A stretch of DNA of 64,000 nucleotides, from NCBI RefSeq assembly GCF_026125825.1, contig NZ_JAHCKK010000010.1, forward strand, positions 1 through 64,000, given 5' to 3'. Below, one piece after another: positions 53,017 to 63,973 of the stretch; the stretch's first letter is position 1; each line of letters opens with the position of its first letter. Origin of the DNA: Hydrogenophaga sp. (GTDB lineage: Bacteria; Pseudomonadota; Gammaproteobacteria; Burkholderiales; Burkholderiaceae_C). Under the pieces are notes generated by a model. That model saw only the letters and a list, made by a program, of their open reading frames with translations. It made no database searches and was not told where the DNA came from. Both the position numbers and the translations under genes were made by a program.

Positions 53017-54456
53017 CTACGTCGCCGTGCTGCTGGCCATGTCTCCCGGGCCTTTCAGGCTGCTGTCTACCGGCCAGTCCCCTGCAGGCAGACTGAAGAA
53101 AAACGCTGCGCCCTGGCCGAGGCTGGACCTGGCCCACACTTTTCCGCCGTGGCGCTCGACGATGCGCCGCACGATGGTCAGGCCAAGACCTGTGCCTTCG
53201 TGGGTGGCATGGAGTCGGGTGAAGGGCTGAAAGAGCTGTTCGGCCTTGCTTGACTCGAACCCCACGCCGTTGTCGCGCACGCACACCACCACGGCCCCAT
53301 TCTGATGACGGGCAACCACCTCCACCCTGGGCGGAGTCTGGCCCAGACTGAACTTGATGGCATTGCCGATCAGGTTGACGAACACCTGCTCGATCAGCCC
53401 TGGGTCAGCGAAGACCTCTGCATCCACATCCATCACGATCTCGCCCCCTTGCATCGCTGGATACACGGCAAGACAGGTGGACATGGCTTCACGGGCTGGA
53501 TGGTTCAGGCAGACCCGGCTTCGATGGAGTGGCTGGAAACTCATCTGACTCAGCCGCAACAAGTCCGTGACCAACTCCGTCATGCGGGCCAACAAACGCG
53601 TCTGCCTCTGGACGCAGTCTTTGACGGTGTCCTGGTCGTTCTTGTCGAGCGCCTCCTTCAGCATATCGGCGATCCCACTCAGACCCCGCAGAGGCGCCTT
53701 CAGGTCGTGCGAGACCATGCCTCCAAAGGCCGTCAGTCCTGCGACGACGTCCTGCAGTTCCTGAGTTCGCTCCGAAACTCGCCCTTCCAGCGAGTCGTTC
53801 AGTTTGAGCAACGCTTGCTCCGCGTGTGTCCTCGCCTGCAGCTCGGCTTTCAAAGCCGCTTGGCGCCGTGCAAGGCCGGTGGCCAGCAACGCCACGCCGA
53901 CAATGGTGAATGGGATGGCTGAGAGGCTCAGTTGCAGGTCAACCGGGACCAGCAGATAGATCAGTGGCTGCATCGCAAGCAGTCCGGCGACCACCAGCAG
54001 GCTCCCGACACCTTCTGCGTTGAAGCGCTCGCAATACAGCAAGGCAAGATAGCTGAAAAGAACGGCCACCACCAAGTGCGAAGGGCGCAGAGCGGGCGCG
54101 AGCTGGTAAAGCAAGAAGACCGATAGCAAGCTGCCGAAGAACACCAGCCAGAACCACCTCCAGGGCCGTCGAATCTGCACACCGGCCAGCGCATGGGCGC
54201 CCACGAAAAAGGCGGTGAACGCGCCAAGCCCCGCCAAGGCATTGGCTGCACGCAAGGCGCCGCACCCCGTTTGAAGATTCGAGCAGTGTGAAGAGGCAAG
54301 AAAGTTGGCCAGGGCACCGAGAAGAAAAGACCATGCCAGCCACCCATATCCGTCGGCCGGGGCATCGCGATGCGTCATCCACAACAAAAGCGCCAGCAGG
54401 AGCTGCGTTGCCCCAAATGTGATCAACAGAGACTCAGATTGAGTGATGCCTGGCAT
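53017..54456 (-). CDS. Orphan membrane sensor histidine kinase
   Basis: A 479-residue kinase. An N-terminal region of about seven hydrophobic helices (residues 5-205) precedes a short coiled coil. The H box is GMVSHDLKAPLRGLSGI, the N box NLIGNAIKFS, and the G boxes DNGVGF and GTGLGLTI. A strong AGGAGG 7 nt before the ATG at 54456 fixes the start. No response regulator gene is adjacent. The gene appears less GC-rich with more varied codon use than its neighbours, which may indicate acquisition by transfer. Confidence 0.88.
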   Translation of the reverse strand: MPGITQSESLLITFGATQLLLALLLWMTHRDAPADGYGWLAWSFLLGALANFLASSHCSNLQTGCGALRAANALAGLGAFTAFFVGAHALAGVQIRRPWRWFWLVFFGSLLSVFLLYQLAPALRPSHLVVAVLFSYLALLYCERFNAEGVGSLLVVAGLLAMQPLIYLLVPVDLQLSLSAIPFTIVGVALLATGLARRQAALKAELQARTHAEQALLKLNDSLEGRVSERTQELQDVVAGLTAFGGMVSHDLKAPLRGLSGIADMLKEALDKNDQDTVKDCVQRQTRLLARMTELVTDLLRLSQMSFQPLHRSRVCLNHPAREAMSTCLAVYPAMQGGEIVMDVDAEVFADPGLIEQVFVNLIGNAIKFSLGQTPPRVEVVARHQNGAVVVCVRDNGVGFESSKAEQLFQPFTRLHATHEGTGLGLTIVRRIVERHGGKVWARSSLGQGAAFFFSLPAGDWPVDSSLKGPGDMASSTAT

Positions 54457-54690
54457 GGCTCGCCTCCTGTGAAGCTGGCTTACCTGCGTGTCTTGGTGGC
54501 CCATCTAGCCCGCCAGCTCGACCGCGCGGGTCCATCTGACGGGCGATCGATCGGGTTGGGCATTCAGGTGGGAGAGGATTTTCACACAGCCTCGTTCAGA
54601 GCTGAGGTGGCAACCGCGGTCCATGGCCGCGTTGTCTTTCGCCTTGTGGGGGCGAAAAGCGACCAGCCCGCTCGATGAGCGGCAGGCAAC
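54457..54690. other. Region without a recognised gene
   Basis: Between the sensor kinase and the tRNA terminator I see no convincing protein gene or RNA. Short open frames here lack protein-like composition or a ribosome-binding site. The promoter of the kinase gene must lie here. Confidence 0.6.
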
Positions 54691-54714
54691 AAAAAAGCCC
54701 TCGTTTCCGAGGGC
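54691..54714 (-). terminator. Intrinsic terminator of the tRNA-fMet/ribosomal transcript
   Basis: On the minus strand a perfect 7-bp stem GCCCTCG and CGAGGGC with a 4-nt loop is followed by six T. It lies 30 bp after the tRNA 3' end and would end both the tRNA and any read-through from rplQ. Confidence 0.92.
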
Positions 54715-54743
54715 TTCAATGACAAGCAAATGCTTGATTTAGT

Positions 54744-54820
<77 letters not shown>

Positions 54821-54837
54821 TCAAGCCTTGTATTCTA

Positions 54838-55233
54838 TCACGCTTTGTCAGCGTCGGCCGCCGGAGCGGCATCTTCTGCGCGATCCACCAGTTCGACCAG
54901 TGCCATCGGCGCGTTGTCGCCAACACGGAACCCCATCTTCAGAATGCGGGTGTAGCCACCGGGCCGGGCCTTGAAGCGCGGGCCCAGTTCGTTGAACAGC
55001 TTCACAACGACGTCGCGGTCGCGCAGACGGTCGAACGCCAGGCGGCGGTTGGCCAACGTCGGTTCCTTGGCCAGGGTGATCATGGGCTCGACCACGCGGC
55101 GCAGCTCTTTGGCCTTGGGCACCGTGGTCTTGATGGCTTCGTGCGTGAGCAGCGAGTTCATCATGTTGCGCAGCATGGCGAGGCGGTGCTCGCTGGTGCG
55201 GTTGAGTTTGCGAAGTCCGTGTCCGTGACGCAT
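54838..55233 (-). CDS. rplQ: 50S ribosomal protein L17
   Basis: 131 residues, beginning [20 protein letters not shown] as in all L17. It is the last protein gene of the alpha operon (rpsM-rpsK-rpsD-rpoA-rplQ). Length and position are normal. Confidence 0.98.
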   Translation of the reverse strand: MRHGHGLRKLNRTSEHRLAMLRNMMNSLLTHEAIKTTVPKAKELRRVVEPMITLAKEPTLANRRLAFDRLRDRDVVVKLFNELGPRFKARPGGYTRILKMGFRVGDNAPMALVELVDRAEDAAPAADADKA

Positions 55234-55321
55234 TTTTTCATCCTTTCAGTGTTTTGCCCCCAGCCGTATCAGGTACTGGGAGTTGGTCCGGGTCTGGCCT
55301 CCTTGGCCAGACACTGCGGTC

Positions 55322-56308
55322 TCAGTGCTTGTCCAGGCCGGCGGGCGGCCAGTTTTCAAGCTTCATGCCCAAGGTCAAGCCGCGCGAGGCAAGCACTTCC
55401 TTGATTTCGTTGAGCGACTTGCGACCCAGGTTGGGGGTCTTAAGCAGCTCGTTCTCGGTGCGCTGGATCAGGTCACCGATGTAATAGATGTTCTCGGCCT
55501 TGAGGCAGTTCGCCGAGCGCACGGTCAGTTCCAGCTCGTCCACGGGGCGCAGCAGGATCGGATCGAATTGCTGCGAGCTGCGCTGTGCCGGTGCATCGAA
55601 CGCCGACAGTTCCACGCCCTCGAGCTGCGCAAACACCGCGAGCTGTTCGACCAGGATCTTGGCCGAGGCGCGAACCGCTTCTTCCGGGCCGATGGAGCCA
55701 TTGGTCTCGATCTCGAGCACCAGCTTGTCCAGGTCGGTGCGCTGTTCGACGCGAGCGCTTTCCACGGTGTAGCTCACGCGCTTGACGGGCGAGAACGACG
55801 CATCAAGCACGATGCGGCCGATGGAGCGCGTCTGGTCGTCGTTGCGGCGCAGGCTGCCCGGCACATAGCCGCGGCCTTTTTCCACTTTGATCTGCATGTC
55901 CAGCTTGGCACCGGCAGACAGGGTGGCGATCACATGCCCGGGGTTGACGATCTCGACATCGTGCGGCGTCTGGATGTCCGCCGCCGTCACGACACCTTCA
56001 CCGTCCTTGCGAAGGCTCAGCGTGACTTCGTCGCGGTTGTGCAGCTTGAACACCACGCCCTTGAGGTTCAAGAGCATGTTGACCACATCTTCCTGCACGC
56101 CGTCGATCGACGAATACTCGTGCACGACACCCGCGATGGTGACTTCGGTCGGCGCGTGGCCGGTCATGGACGACAGCAGAACCCGACGCAGGGCATTGCC
56201 CAGCGTGTGGCCATAACCACGTTCGAAGGGCTCGAGCGTGACTTTGGCGCGATTGGTCGAGACTTGCTCGACGTTGATGGTCTTGGGCTTCAGCAGATTG
56301 TTCAGCAT
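55322..56308 (-). CDS. rpoA: DNA-directed RNA polymerase alpha subunit
   Basis: 328 residues. The N-terminal assembly domain includes [19 protein letters not shown]. The C-terminal domain (about 250-320) includes [20 protein letters not shown] and [13 protein letters not shown], which contact UP elements and activators. It lies in the normal place between rpsD and rplQ. Confidence 0.98.
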   Translation of the reverse strand: MLNNLLKPKTINVEQVSTNRAKVTLEPFERGYGHTLGNALRRVLLSSMTGHAPTEVTIAGVVHEYSSIDGVQEDVVNMLLNLKGVVFKLHNRDEVTLSLRKDGEGVVTAADIQTPHDVEIVNPGHVIATLSAGAKLDMQIKVEKGRGYVPGSLRRNDDQTRSIGRIVLDASFSPVKRVSYTVESARVEQRTDLDKLVLEIETNGSIGPEEAVRASAKILVEQLAVFAQLEGVELSAFDAPAQRSSQQFDPILLRPVDELELTVRSANCLKAENIYYIGDLIQRTENELLKTPNLGRKSLNEIKEVLASRGLTLGMKLENWPPAGLDKH

Positions 56309-56401
56309 TCAAACTTCCTTCAGGACCCTCGGCTCGTTACACCGATAAGGCAGACGGAGCATGGCCCGACCGCACCACGAGGATGCAGGTCGGGAACGGA
56401 A

Positions 56402-57025
56402 TTAACGGGAATACAGTTCGACGATCAGCGATTCGTTGATGTCGGAGCCGAACTCATCGCGGTCGGGCGATTTCTTGAACACGCCTTCGACCTTGTCGGT
56501 CGACACGTCGACCCAGGCGGGGAAGCCAATCTGCTTGGCCAACTCGAGGGCTTCGATGACGCGACCTTGCTTCTTGGACTTCTCGCGCACCGCGATCACG
56601 TCACCGGCCTTCACCGAGTAGGACGGGATGTTGACCGACTGGCCGTTCACGGTGATCGCCTTGTGCGACACGATCTGACGGGCTTCGGCACGGGTGGAGG
56701 CAAAGCCCATGCGGAACACCACGTTGTCCAGGCGCGCTTCGAGCAGGAACAACAGGTTCGCGCCGGTGTTGCCACGGCGGCGGTCGGCTTCGGCGAAATA
56801 GCGGCGGAACTGGCGCTCCAGCACGCCATAGGTGCGCTTGACCTTCTGCTTCTCGCGCAGCTGCACGCCGAAATCGGAGGTGCGCTGGCCCGAGGTACGG
56901 CCATGCTGGCCGGGCTTGGAATCGAATTTGGCCTTGTCGCTGATCGAGCGGCGGGCGCTCTTGAGCAACAGGTCGGCGCCTTCACGGCGGGAAAGTTTGG
57001 CCTTGGGGCCGAGGTAACGTGCCAC
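56402..57025 (-). CDS. rpsD: 30S ribosomal protein S4
   Basis: 207 residues starting [20 protein letters not shown], with the S4 RNA-binding fold in [20 protein letters not shown]. The start codon is GTG (57023-57025), preceded by AAGGAA; the frame upstream is open but not conserved. S4 nucleates 30S assembly and in enterobacteria autoregulates the alpha operon. Confidence 0.97.
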   Translation of the reverse strand: MARYLGPKAKLSRREGADLLLKSARRSISDKAKFDSKPGQHGRTSGQRTSDFGVQLREKQKVKRTYGVLERQFRRYFAEADRRRGNTGANLLFLLEARLDNVVFRMGFASTRAEARQIVSHKAITVNGQSVNIPSYSVKAGDVIAVREKSKKQGRVIEALELAKQIGFPAWVDVSTDKVEGVFKKSPDRDEFGSDINESLIVELYSR

Positions 57026-57178
57026 GTTGGTTTCCTTGGTTTCACTGCCGCAACCGGTTGTTGCGGGAGCCACCCCTCGAAGGAGGTGGCGGTGGGCTTA
57101 GCAAAAATGCCACCGCAGGCGACTGCGGTGGCGCTCGAAAAAAGCCTTCAATTATACCGCGATCAGCGCGGTGGTGCC

Positions 57179-57583
57179 TCAGATGCGGCGGCGCTTCTGG
57201 GGGCGGCAGCCGTTGTGCGGCACCGGGGTCACGTCGGAGATCGAGTTGATGCGGATACCCAGGGCGCCCAGGGCGCGCACCGAGGATTCGCGGCCAGGGC
57301 CGGGGCCCTTGATCTCGACGTCCAGGTTCTTGATGCCTTGCTCAATGGCGGCGCGACCCGCCACTTCGGATGCCACCTGGGCAGCAAAAGGCGTGGATTT
57401 GCGCGAGCCCTTGAAGCCCTGGCCACCCGACGAAGCCCAGGACAATGCGTTGCCCTGGCGATCGGTGATGGTGATGATCGTGTTGTTGAACGAGGCGTGC
57501 ACGTGTGCAATGCCGTCGGCAACGTTCTTGCGGACTTTCTTGCGAACGCGGGCGGATGCGCTGCTGGAGGGAGACTTGGCCAT
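57179..57583 (-). CDS. rpsK: 30S ribosomal protein S11
   Basis: 134 residues with conserved [20 protein letters not shown] and the C-terminal [18 protein letters not shown]. It lies between rpsM and rpsD as usual. The gap to rpsD (153 bp) is larger than other gaps in this operon. Confidence 0.98.
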   Translation of the reverse strand: MAKSPSSSASARVRKKVRKNVADGIAHVHASFNNTIITITDRQGNALSWASSGGQGFKGSRKSTPFAAQVASEVAGRAAIEQGIKNLDVEIKGPGPGRESSVRALGALGIRINSISDVTPVPHNGCRPQKRRRI

Positions 57584-57601
57584 GAGGGTCCTTCTAACCG
57601 T

Positions 57602-57967
57602 TTATTTTTTCAGCGACTGGGCGGCCTTGCGGGGACCCTTGCGCGTACGGGCGTTGGTCTTGGTGCGCTGACCACGCAGCGGCAGACCACGGCGGTGGCG
57701 GAAGCCACGGTAGCAACCGATGTCCATCAAACGCTTGATGTTCATGGTGGTTTCACGACGCAGGTCACCCTCGATCGTGAACGTACCGACCTGGTCGCGC
57801 ACTTTTTCGAGTTCCGCGTCGCTCAGGTCCTTGATCTTCTTGGCGTAGTCGATGCCGCAGGCTTCGCAGATCTTGCGAGCGCGGGTGCGGCCAATGCCGA
57901 AGATTGCCGTCAAGCCGATTTCGGCGTGCTTGTGCGGCGGAATGTTGATGCCTGCAATACGAGCCAT
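57602..57967 (-). CDS. rpsM: 30S ribosomal protein S13
   Basis: 121 residues, beginning [20 protein letters not shown] and ending with the basic tail [17 protein letters not shown]. It forms part of the 30S head and bridges to the 50S subunit. First gene of the alpha-type group after rpmJ. Confidence 0.98.
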   Translation of the reverse strand: MARIAGINIPPHKHAEIGLTAIFGIGRTRARKICEACGIDYAKKIKDLSDAELEKVRDQVGTFTIEGDLRRETTMNIKRLMDIGCYRGFRHRRGLPLRGQRTKTNARTRKGPRKAAQSLKK

Positions 57968-57990
57968 GTTGGGTCCTCTTAACTAACCGA

Positions 57991-58104
57991 TCAGCCTTGA
58001 CGCTGCTTGTGACGCGGATCGGTGCAAATGACTCGCACGACGCCATGCCGTTTGATGATCTTACAGTTGCGGCACATTTTCTTGACCGAAGCCGAAACTC
58101 TCAT
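57991..58104 (-). CDS. rpmJ: 50S ribosomal protein L36
   Basis: 37 residues, starting [20 protein letters not shown], with the zinc-ribbon pattern CRNC...C...H. It is read directly from the DNA between infA and rpsM: start ATG 58102-58104, stop TGA at 57991-57993. Confidence 0.97.
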   Translation of the reverse strand: MRVSASVKKMCRNCKIIKRHGVVRVICTDPRHKQRQG

Positions 58105-58147
58105 AGTCTTCTCCTAGATATTCCAAAAACATTCAACAACCGACCAT

Positions 58148-58366
58148 TCACTTCGAGCGGAACACGATTCGCGCTCGGGTGAGGTCGTAGGGCGTGAGCT
58201 CTACCTTGACCTTGTCCCCTGGCAGGATCCGGATGTAGTGCATCCGCATCTTGCCGCTGATGTGACCCAGCACCACATGACCGTTTTCGAGTTTGACCCT
58301 GAAGGTCGCGTTGGGGAGGTTTTCAATCACCTCACCCTGCATCTCGATCACATCGTCCTTGGCCAT
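58148..58366 (-). CDS. infA: Translation initiation factor IF-1
   Basis: 72 residues, an S1-like OB fold: [20 protein letters not shown] and [20 protein letters not shown]. It lies between secY and rpmJ, as in many betaproteobacteria. Burkholderiales often have a second infA elsewhere. Confidence 0.97.
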   Translation of the reverse strand: MAKDDVIEMQGEVIENLPNATFRVKLENGHVVLGHISGKMRMHYIRILPGDKVKVELTPYDLTRARIVFRSK

Positions 58367-58375
58367 AAGCGAAGT

Positions 58376-59689
58376 TCAAGGGGAGGTTTTGAAACTGGCC
58401 TTCTTGAGCAGCGATTCGTATTGCTGCGACATCATGTAATTCTGAACCTGGGCCATGAAGTCCATGGTGACCACCACGATGATCAACAGGGAGGTGCCGC
58501 CGAAATAGAACGGCACGTTGTACTTCAGGATCAGGAACTCGGGAAGCAGACACACCGCGGTGATGTAAACAGCACCGGCCAGCGTGAGTCTCAACAAAAT
58601 CTTGTCGATGTAGCGGGCGGTCTGATCACCCGGGCGGATGCCAGGAATGAACGCGCCGCTCTTCTTCAGGTTGTCGGCCGTCTCGCGGCTGTTGAACACC
58701 AGTGCGGTGTAGAAGAAGCAGAAGAAGACGATGGCCGCGGCATACAGTGCCACGTAGATCGGCTGCCCCGGCGACAACGCTGCCGCGATGTCACGCAACC
58801 AGCGCGTCGAGTCGCCGGTGCTCACCCAGCTCACCACCGTGGTGGGCAGCAGGATGATGGACGACGCAAAGATCGGAGGGATCACGCCAGCCATGTTCAG
58901 CTTGAGCGGCAGGTGGGAGGACTGGCCGCCATACACCTTGTTGCCCACCTGACGGCGTGCGTAGTTCACCAGGATCTTGCGCTGGCCACGTTCCACGAAC
59001 ACCACGAAATAGGTGACCAGGATCACCAGCGCGATGATGAAGATCGACACCAGGATGTTCATGGCACCGGTGCGCACCAGCTCCAGCAGGCCACCAATGG
59101 CACTGGGCAGACCGGCCGCAATGCCGGCGAAGATCAGGATTGAGATGCCGTTGCCCAGACCGCGCTCCGTGATCTGCTCACCCAGCCACATCAGGAACAT
59201 CGTGCCAGCCACCAGACTGACCACGGCCGTCAGGCGAAAGCCCATGCCGGGGTCGATCACAAGACCGGGGGAGCCTTCCAGAGCGAGGGCAATGCCCATG
59301 GCCTGGAAAATGGCCAGGGCCAAGGTGCCGTAGCGCGTGTACTGCGTGATCTTGCGGCGGCCCGCCTCGCCCTCTTTCTTCAGCTGCTCGAACGTGGGCA
59401 CCACGTAGGTCATGAGCTGCATGATGATCGAGGCCGAGATGTACGGCATGATCCCCAACGCGAACACGGTGAAGCGCGAGAGCGCACCGCCCGAGAACAT
59501 GTTGAACAGGCTCAGAATGCCGCCCTGCTGCCCCTGGAACAATTGCGCCAGTTGCGCGGGGTCGATGCCAGGCACAGGAATGTGTGCACCGATGCGATAG
59601 ACCACCAGCGCCAGCAACAGGAACACCAGCCGGCGACGCAGGTCGCCGAACTTTCCGGTTTTGGCCAGGGACGTGGATCCAGTTGCCAC
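58376..59689 (-). CDS. secY: Preprotein translocase subunit SecY
   Basis: 437 residues with ten hydrophobic helices. [18 protein letters not shown] (plug region), [16 protein letters not shown] and the late loop [17 protein letters not shown] are characteristic. It forms the protein-conducting channel with SecE and SecG. Stop codon lies 9 bp before infA. Confidence 0.98.
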   Translation of the reverse strand: MATGSTSLAKTGKFGDLRRRLVFLLLALVVYRIGAHIPVPGIDPAQLAQLFQGQQGGILSLFNMFSGGALSRFTVFALGIMPYISASIIMQLMTYVVPTFEQLKKEGEAGRRKITQYTRYGTLALAIFQAMGIALALEGSPGLVIDPGMGFRLTAVVSLVAGTMFLMWLGEQITERGLGNGISILIFAGIAAGLPSAIGGLLELVRTGAMNILVSIFIIALVILVTYFVVFVERGQRKILVNYARRQVGNKVYGGQSSHLPLKLNMAGVIPPIFASSIILLPTTVVSWVSTGDSTRWLRDIAAALSPGQPIYVALYAAAIVFFCFFYTALVFNSRETADNLKKSGAFIPGIRPGDQTARYIDKILLRLTLAGAVYITAVCLLPEFLILKYNVPFYFGGTSLLIIVVVTMDFMAQVQNYMMSQQYESLLKKASFKTSP

Positions 59690-59712
59690 AGGAAGCTTCC
59701 GTTCGAGTCCGA

Positions 59713-60147
59713 TCAGGCCGCCAGCGAGCCGCCAGCGGCTTCGATGGCTTGCTTGGCACCGGCGGTCGCGGCGATGTCCTTGAGGGTCACGGCGCGCGTG
59801 ATCTCACCGGTCTTGATCACCTTGACGCGCTTGGCCAGGTGAGGCACCAGGCCAGCCTGCTTGAGCACGAGCACATCGACCTCGCTCACGTCGAGGGCGT
59901 TGAGATCCGCCAGCGTGACTTCAGCGTTGAACTGCAGCTGCGCCGACTTGAAGCCGCGCTTGGGCAGACGGCGCTGCAGCGGCATCTGACCGCCTTCGAA
60001 GCCGACCTTGTGGTAGCCGCCCGAACGGGACTTCTGACCCTTGTGGCCACGGCCTGCCGTCTTGCCCAGACCGGAACCGATGCCGCGGCCGACCCGGCGC
60101 TTGGCATGCTTGGCGCCTTCGGAAGGCTTGATGGTATTGAGTTGCAT
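59713..60147 (-). CDS. rplO: 50S ribosomal protein L15
   Basis: 144 residues: [20 protein letters not shown] at the start and the glycine-rich [12 protein letters not shown]. The start at 60147 is the conserved one; the frame is open upstream into rpmD sequence. Confidence 0.98.
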   Translation of the reverse strand: MQLNTIKPSEGAKHAKRRVGRGIGSGLGKTAGRGHKGQKSRSGGYHKVGFEGGQMPLQRRLPKRGFKSAQLQFNAEVTLADLNALDVSEVDVLVLKQAGLVPHLAKRVKVIKTGEITRAVTLKDIAATAGAKQAIEAAGGSLAA

Positions 60148-60161
60148 GTCAGTGACTCCGA

Positions 60162-60344
60162 TCAGACGATTTTGACCAGGTAGCTGATCTTGTTGATCAT
60201 GCCGCGCACGGCAGGCGTGTCCTGCAGCTCGCTCACGCTGTTGAGCTTGCGCAGGCCCAGGCCACGGACGGTGTCGCGGTGGGATTGCTTGGTTCCAATG
60301 GGGCTGCGCACCAGTTGGACCTTGACGGTGTTTTGAGTGGTCAT
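60162..60344 (-). CDS. rpmD: 50S ribosomal protein L30
   Basis: 60 residues: [20 protein letters not shown] and [20 protein letters not shown]. The ATG at 60342-60344 (MTTQNTV) is the family start. It lies between rpsE and rplO. Confidence 0.97.
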   Translation of the reverse strand: MTTQNTVKVQLVRSPIGTKQSHRDTVRGLGLRKLNSVSELQDTPAVRGMINKISYLVKIV

Positions 60345-60355
60345 GATCGCTCCAA

Positions 60356-60874
60356 TCAACCCAGGATCTCTTCGACGGACTTGCCACGCTTGGCAGCCAC
60401 GTCGGCAGGGGTCGTCGAATTCTTCAGCGCGTCCAGCGTGGCACGCACCAGGTTGTAGGGGTTGCTCGAGCCATGGCTCTTGGCCACGACGTCGGTGATG
60501 CCCAACACTTCGAACACCGCGCGCATCGGGCCGCCAGCGATGATGCCGGTACCCTTGGAAGCCGGCAGCATCATGACGTTGGAAGCGCCGTGCTCGCCAT
60601 GCACGCTGTGGTGCAGCGAGCCGTTCTTGAGCGACACCTTGATCATGTTGCGACGGGCCTGTTCCATGGCCTTCTGCACGGCCACCGGCACTTCGCGCGC
60701 CTTGCCCTTGCCCATGCCCACGCGGCCATCGCCATCACCGACCACGGTCAGCGCAGCGAAACCGAGGATGCGACCGCCCTTGACCACCTTGGTCACGCGG
60801 TTGATCGCGATCATCTTCTCGCGCAGACCGTCTTCGTTCGCTTCTTTGTTGATGTTTGCCGTAAATTTAGCCAT
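60356..60874 (-). CDS. rpsE: 30S ribosomal protein S5
   Basis: 172 residues: [20 protein letters not shown] and the [19 protein letters not shown] signature. S5 contributes to decoding accuracy. Normal length and place. Confidence 0.98.
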   Translation of the reverse strand: MAKFTANINKEANEDGLREKMIAINRVTKVVKGGRILGFAALTVVGDGDGRVGMGKGKAREVPVAVQKAMEQARRNMIKVSLKNGSLHHSVHGEHGASNVMMLPASKGTGIIAGGPMRAVFEVLGITDVVAKSHGSSNPYNLVRATLDALKNSTTPADVAAKRGKSVEEILG

Positions 60875-60892
60875 TTTGTGTATTCCGTTTGA

Positions 60893-61258
60893 TCAGAACT
60901 GCAGACCGGCTTCACGAGCCGCGTCTGCCAGGGCTTTCACCCGGCCGTGGTAAGCAAAACCGGAACGGTCAAACGCCACCTTCTCGATGCCGGCGGCCTT
61001 CGCCTTTTCAGCGATGCGCTTGCCCACCAGGGCAGCGGCGGCGGTGTTGCCACCCTTGCCTGCGCCACCGATCTGGGCACGCACTTCGGCTTCGGCGGTC
61101 GATGCAGCAGCCAGCACGCGGCTGCCATCGTCGGAGATGACGCTGGCATAGATGTGCAGGTTGGTGCGGTTCACGCTCAGGCGCACGGCGCCTTGTTGCG
61201 CAATGCGGATGCGCGTCTGGCGGGCGCGGCGGAGACGTTGCTCTTTTTTGGTCAACAT
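60893..61258 (-). CDS. rplR: 50S ribosomal protein L18
   Basis: 121 residues, beginning [20 protein letters not shown] and ending [20 protein letters not shown] plus a short tail. Binds 5S rRNA with L5. Confidence 0.98.
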   Translation of the reverse strand: MLTKKEQRLRRARQTRIRIAQQGAVRLSVNRTNLHIYASVISDDGSRVLAAASTAEAEVRAQIGGAGKGGNTAAAALVGKRIAEKAKAAGIEKVAFDRSGFAYHGRVKALADAAREAGLQF

Positions 61259-61269
61259 GATCCTGGTCC

Positions 61270-61803
61270 TTATTTCTTCTTGGTTTCCTTGATCACGACC
61301 TTTTCATCCGCATAGCGGATGCCCTTGCCCTTGTAAGGCTCGGGGGGGCGAACGGCTCGCACCTCGGAAGCGATCTGGCCCACGCGCTGGCGGTCGGAAC
61401 CCTTGATCAGGATTTCGGTCGGCGTCGGGGTTTCCACCTTGATGCCGGCGGGCATGTCCATCACCACGGGGTGGGAATAGCCAACCGTCAGGTTGAGCTT
61501 GGCGCCCTGTGCCTGAGCCTTGTAGCCCACGCCCAGCAACGTCAGCTTCTTCTCGAAGCCCTTGCTCACGCCATTGACCATGTTGTTGACCAGCTGGCGC
61601 ATGGTGCCGGACATGGCGTTGGCCTCGCGCGACTCGTCCGCGGGGACGAACGTCAGCGTGCCAGCGTTGTTCTCCACCTTGACCAGCGTGTTCAGCGTCA
61701 GCGCCAGGGCACCCAGGGCACCCTTGACATTGATCTGGTTGTCCTTCACCGAGATCTCCACCCCAGCTGGGACGGTGACCGGCAGTTTTCCAATACGTGA
61801 CAT
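61270..61803 (-). CDS. rplF: 50S ribosomal protein L6
   Basis: 177 residues: [20 protein letters not shown] at the start and [18 protein letters not shown] near the end. The ATG at 61801-61803 is chosen from the conserved N-terminus. Confidence 0.98.
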   Translation of the reverse strand: MSRIGKLPVTVPAGVEISVKDNQINVKGALGALALTLNTLVKVENNAGTLTFVPADESREANAMSGTMRQLVNNMVNGVSKGFEKKLTLLGVGYKAQAQGAKLNLTVGYSHPVVMDMPAGIKVETPTPTEILIKGSDRQRVGQIASEVRAVRPPEPYKGKGIRYADEKVVIKETKKK

Positions 61804-61825
61804 TAATTTCTCCTCAATGCCCGCA

Positions 61826-62221
61826 TCAGGCGACGTAACACAGGACTTCGCCGCCGACACCGGTGGCGCGCGCCTTGCGGTCGGTCATCACGCCTTGCGG
61901 CGTGGTGACGATGGCCACACCCAGACCGTTCTGGACCTGGGGGATGGCGTTGCGGCCACGGTAGACACGCAGGCCAGGGCGGCTCACGCGCTCGATGCGT
62001 TCGATCACGGGACGGCCAGCGTAGTACTTGAGAGCGATCTCAAGTTCGTTCTTGCCGTCGGCGCTCTTGACCTGGAACCCATCGATGTAACCCTCGTCCT
62101 TCAGGACCTGGGCGATCGCGGTCTTGACCTTGGAAGCCGGCATCGTCACAACGGCCTTTTCGACCATCTGCGCGTTGCGGATGCGGGTCAACATGTCGGC
62201 AATAGGATCACTCATGCTCAT
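61826..62221 (-). CDS. rpsH: 30S ribosomal protein S8
   Basis: 131 residues: [20 protein letters not shown] at the start and the end [20 protein letters not shown]. In enterobacteria S8 represses the spc operon by binding its mRNA near rplE; whether that holds here is not visible. Confidence 0.98.
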   Translation of the reverse strand: MSMSDPIADMLTRIRNAQMVEKAVVTMPASKVKTAIAQVLKDEGYIDGFQVKSADGKNELEIALKYYAGRPVIERIERVSRPGLRVYRGRNAIPQVQNGLGVAIVTTPQGVMTDRKARATGVGGEVLCYVA

Positions 62222-62239
62222 TTGTGGTTCTCCTAATGC

Positions 62240-62545
62240 TTACCAGCTGGCTTTGGTGATGCCGGGGATTTCACCGGCAAACGCCATTTCACGGACCTTG
62301 GCGCGGGCCAGGCCGAAGTGGGCGAAGGTGCCGCGCGGACGACCGGTGATCTCGCAGCGGTTGCGCTGGCGGGTCGGGTTCGCGTTGCGGGGCAGCTTTT
62401 GCAGCGCCAGACGGGCTGCATCGCGCTCTTCGTCGCTCTTCTTGGCGTCGTTGGACGTCGCCTTGAGCTCGGTGTATTTCTTGGCGAACTTGGCGGCGAG
62501 CTTTTCGCGCTTGAGTTCACGTTGGAGTAGTGCTTGTTTAGCCAC
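62240..62545 (-). CDS. rpsN: 30S ribosomal protein S14
   Basis: 101 residues: [20 protein letters not shown] and [19 protein letters not shown]. This is the long, zinc-free S14 form. The start codon is GTG (62543-62545). Confidence 0.97.
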   Translation of the reverse strand: MAKQALLQRELKREKLAAKFAKKYTELKATSNDAKKSDEERDAARLALQKLPRNANPTRQRNRCEITGRPRGTFAHFGLARAKVREMAFAGEIPGITKASW

Positions 62546-62553
62546 GCGCCACC

Positions 62554-63093
62554 TCAGTTCTTGAACGGGAAACGGAAACCGGCCAGAAGAGCCTTGCACT
62601 CTTCGTCGTTCTTGGCGGTCGTCGTGATGCTGATGTTGAGACCGCGCAAGGCATCGACCTTGTCGTACTCGATCTCAGGGAAGATGATCTGTTCCTTGAC
62701 GCCGACGTTGTAGTTGCCGCGACCGTCGAACGAACGGCCGGAGATACCACGGAAGTCGCGCACGCGGGGCAGAGCCACGGTGACGAAACGGTCCAGGAAT
62801 TCATACATGCGCGCACCGCGCAGGGTGACCATGCAGCCGATGGCTTGCTGTTCGCGAATCTTGAAACCCGCGATGGCCTTGCGAGCCTTGGTCACGACCG
62901 GCTTCTGGCCAGCGATCTTGGTCAGGTCGCCCACGGCGTTGTCCATGACCTTCTTGTCGGCCACGGCTTCGCTCACACCCATGTTGAGCGTGATCTTGGT
63001 GATGCGCGGCACTTCCATCGTCGACTTGTAGCCGAACTTCTTCATGAGGTCCGGGGCGATGGTGTCGCGGAAAACTTCTTGCAAACGTGCCAT
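62554..63093 (-). CDS. rplE: 50S ribosomal protein L5
   Basis: 179 residues: [20 protein letters not shown], then [20 protein letters not shown], and it ends [11 protein letters not shown]. The ATG at 63093 has GGTGG 7 nt upstream; an in-frame ATG at 63099 overlaps the rplX stop codon and is less well placed. Binds 5S rRNA. Confidence 0.97.
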   Translation of the reverse strand: MARLQEVFRDTIAPDLMKKFGYKSTMEVPRITKITLNMGVSEAVADKKVMDNAVGDLTKIAGQKPVVTKARKAIAGFKIREQQAIGCMVTLRGARMYEFLDRFVTVALPRVRDFRGISGRSFDGRGNYNVGVKEQIIFPEIEYDKVDALRGLNISITTTAKNDEECKALLAGFRFPFKN

Positions 63094-63095
63094 GG

Positions 63096-63416
63096 TCATG
63101 CCACCTTGATTTCTTCGCCGCTGGACTTGAAGACGCGCACTTTCTTGCCGTCGGCCAGGAGCTTGATGCCCACGCGATCCGCCTTGCCGGTGGCGCCATT
63201 GAAGATGGCGACATTGGACTGGTGGATGGGCATGGTCTTTTCGATGATGCCGCCGGTGATGCCCTTCATCGGGTTCGGCTTGGCATGCTTCTTGACGAGG
63301 TTCACGCCCTCGACAACCAGACGGCTGTCGTCGCTGCGCTGCAGGACCTTGCCACGCTTGCCCTTGTCGCGACCGGCAATCACGATGACTTCATCGCCAC
63401 TACGAATCTTGTTCAT
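63096..63416 (-). CDS. rplX: 50S ribosomal protein L24
   Basis: 106 residues: [20 protein letters not shown] (KOW motif) and [20 protein letters not shown]. An assembly initiator of the 50S subunit. It overlaps the region of the rplE start. Confidence 0.98.
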   Translation of the reverse strand: MNKIRSGDEVIVIAGRDKGKRGKVLQRSDDSRLVVEGVNLVKKHAKPNPMKGITGGIIEKTMPIHQSNVAIFNGATGKADRVGIKLLADGKKVRVFKSSGEEIKVA

Positions 63417-63425
63417 GATGATTCC

Positions 63426-63794
63426 TCAGAGAACCTCGGGCGCCAGCGACACGATCTTCATGAACTTCTCGGTGCGCAGTTCGCGCGTGACCGGTCCGAA
63501 GATGCGGGTGCCGATGGGCTCCAGCTTGGCGTTGAGCAACACTGCTGCGTTGCCGTCGAATTTGATCAGAGCGCCGTCCTGACGACGGATGCCCTTGGCG
63601 GTGCGGACCACCACAGCGTTGTAAACCTCGCCTTTTTTGACGCGGCCACGGGGCGCTGCTTCCTTGATGCTGACTTTGATGACGTCGCCCACACTGGCGT
63701 AACGACGCTTGGAGCCGCCGAGCACCTTGATGCACATCACGGACTTCGCGCCCGTGTTGTCAGCAACATCGAGTCGAGATTGCGTTTGAATCAT
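63426..63794 (-). CDS. rplN: 50S ribosomal protein L14
   Basis: 122 residues: [20 protein letters not shown] at the start and [20 protein letters not shown] near the end. It is the first gene of the spc operon here. The ATG at 63792-63794 is the conserved start. No rpsQ is found in the 206 bp upstream. Confidence 0.98.
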   Translation of the reverse strand: MIQTQSRLDVADNTGAKSVMCIKVLGGSKRRYASVGDVIKVSIKEAAPRGRVKKGEVYNAVVVRTAKGIRRQDGALIKFDGNAAVLLNAKLEPIGTRIFGPVTRELRTEKFMKIVSLAPEVL

Positions 63795-63943
63795 TTGATT
63801 TAAGTCCCAACTTGAATCCCCCCAGCCACCACGGCCGGGAGTGATCAGTCTTGGGCCCGTCGTTGAAGGCGTGCCGGGCATTGCACCCAGCTCACCCCCT
63901 TCGGTGGGCAGATAGCTCTTCGCCTTTTCAAGCGAAGCCGCGA

Positions 63944-63973
63944 ATTATGGCATGGATGCGTTGGGCGCGTCAA
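63944..63973 (-). promoter_or_regulatory. Strong promoter of the spc ribosomal operon
   Basis: On the minus strand, -35 TTGACG (63968-63973), an 18-bp spacer and -10 CATAAT (63944-63949), preceded by TGC that gives an extended -10. It lies about 150 bp before rplN and should drive rplN onward. A hairpin with arms CTTCGC and GCGAAG (63918-63937) follows in the leader. Confidence 0.75.

Noticed and set aside
54505-54729. Possible small protein (74 codons, minus strand) before the tRNA terminator
   Set aside because: It runs into the terminator hairpin, has no ribosome-binding site, and has no recognisable family.
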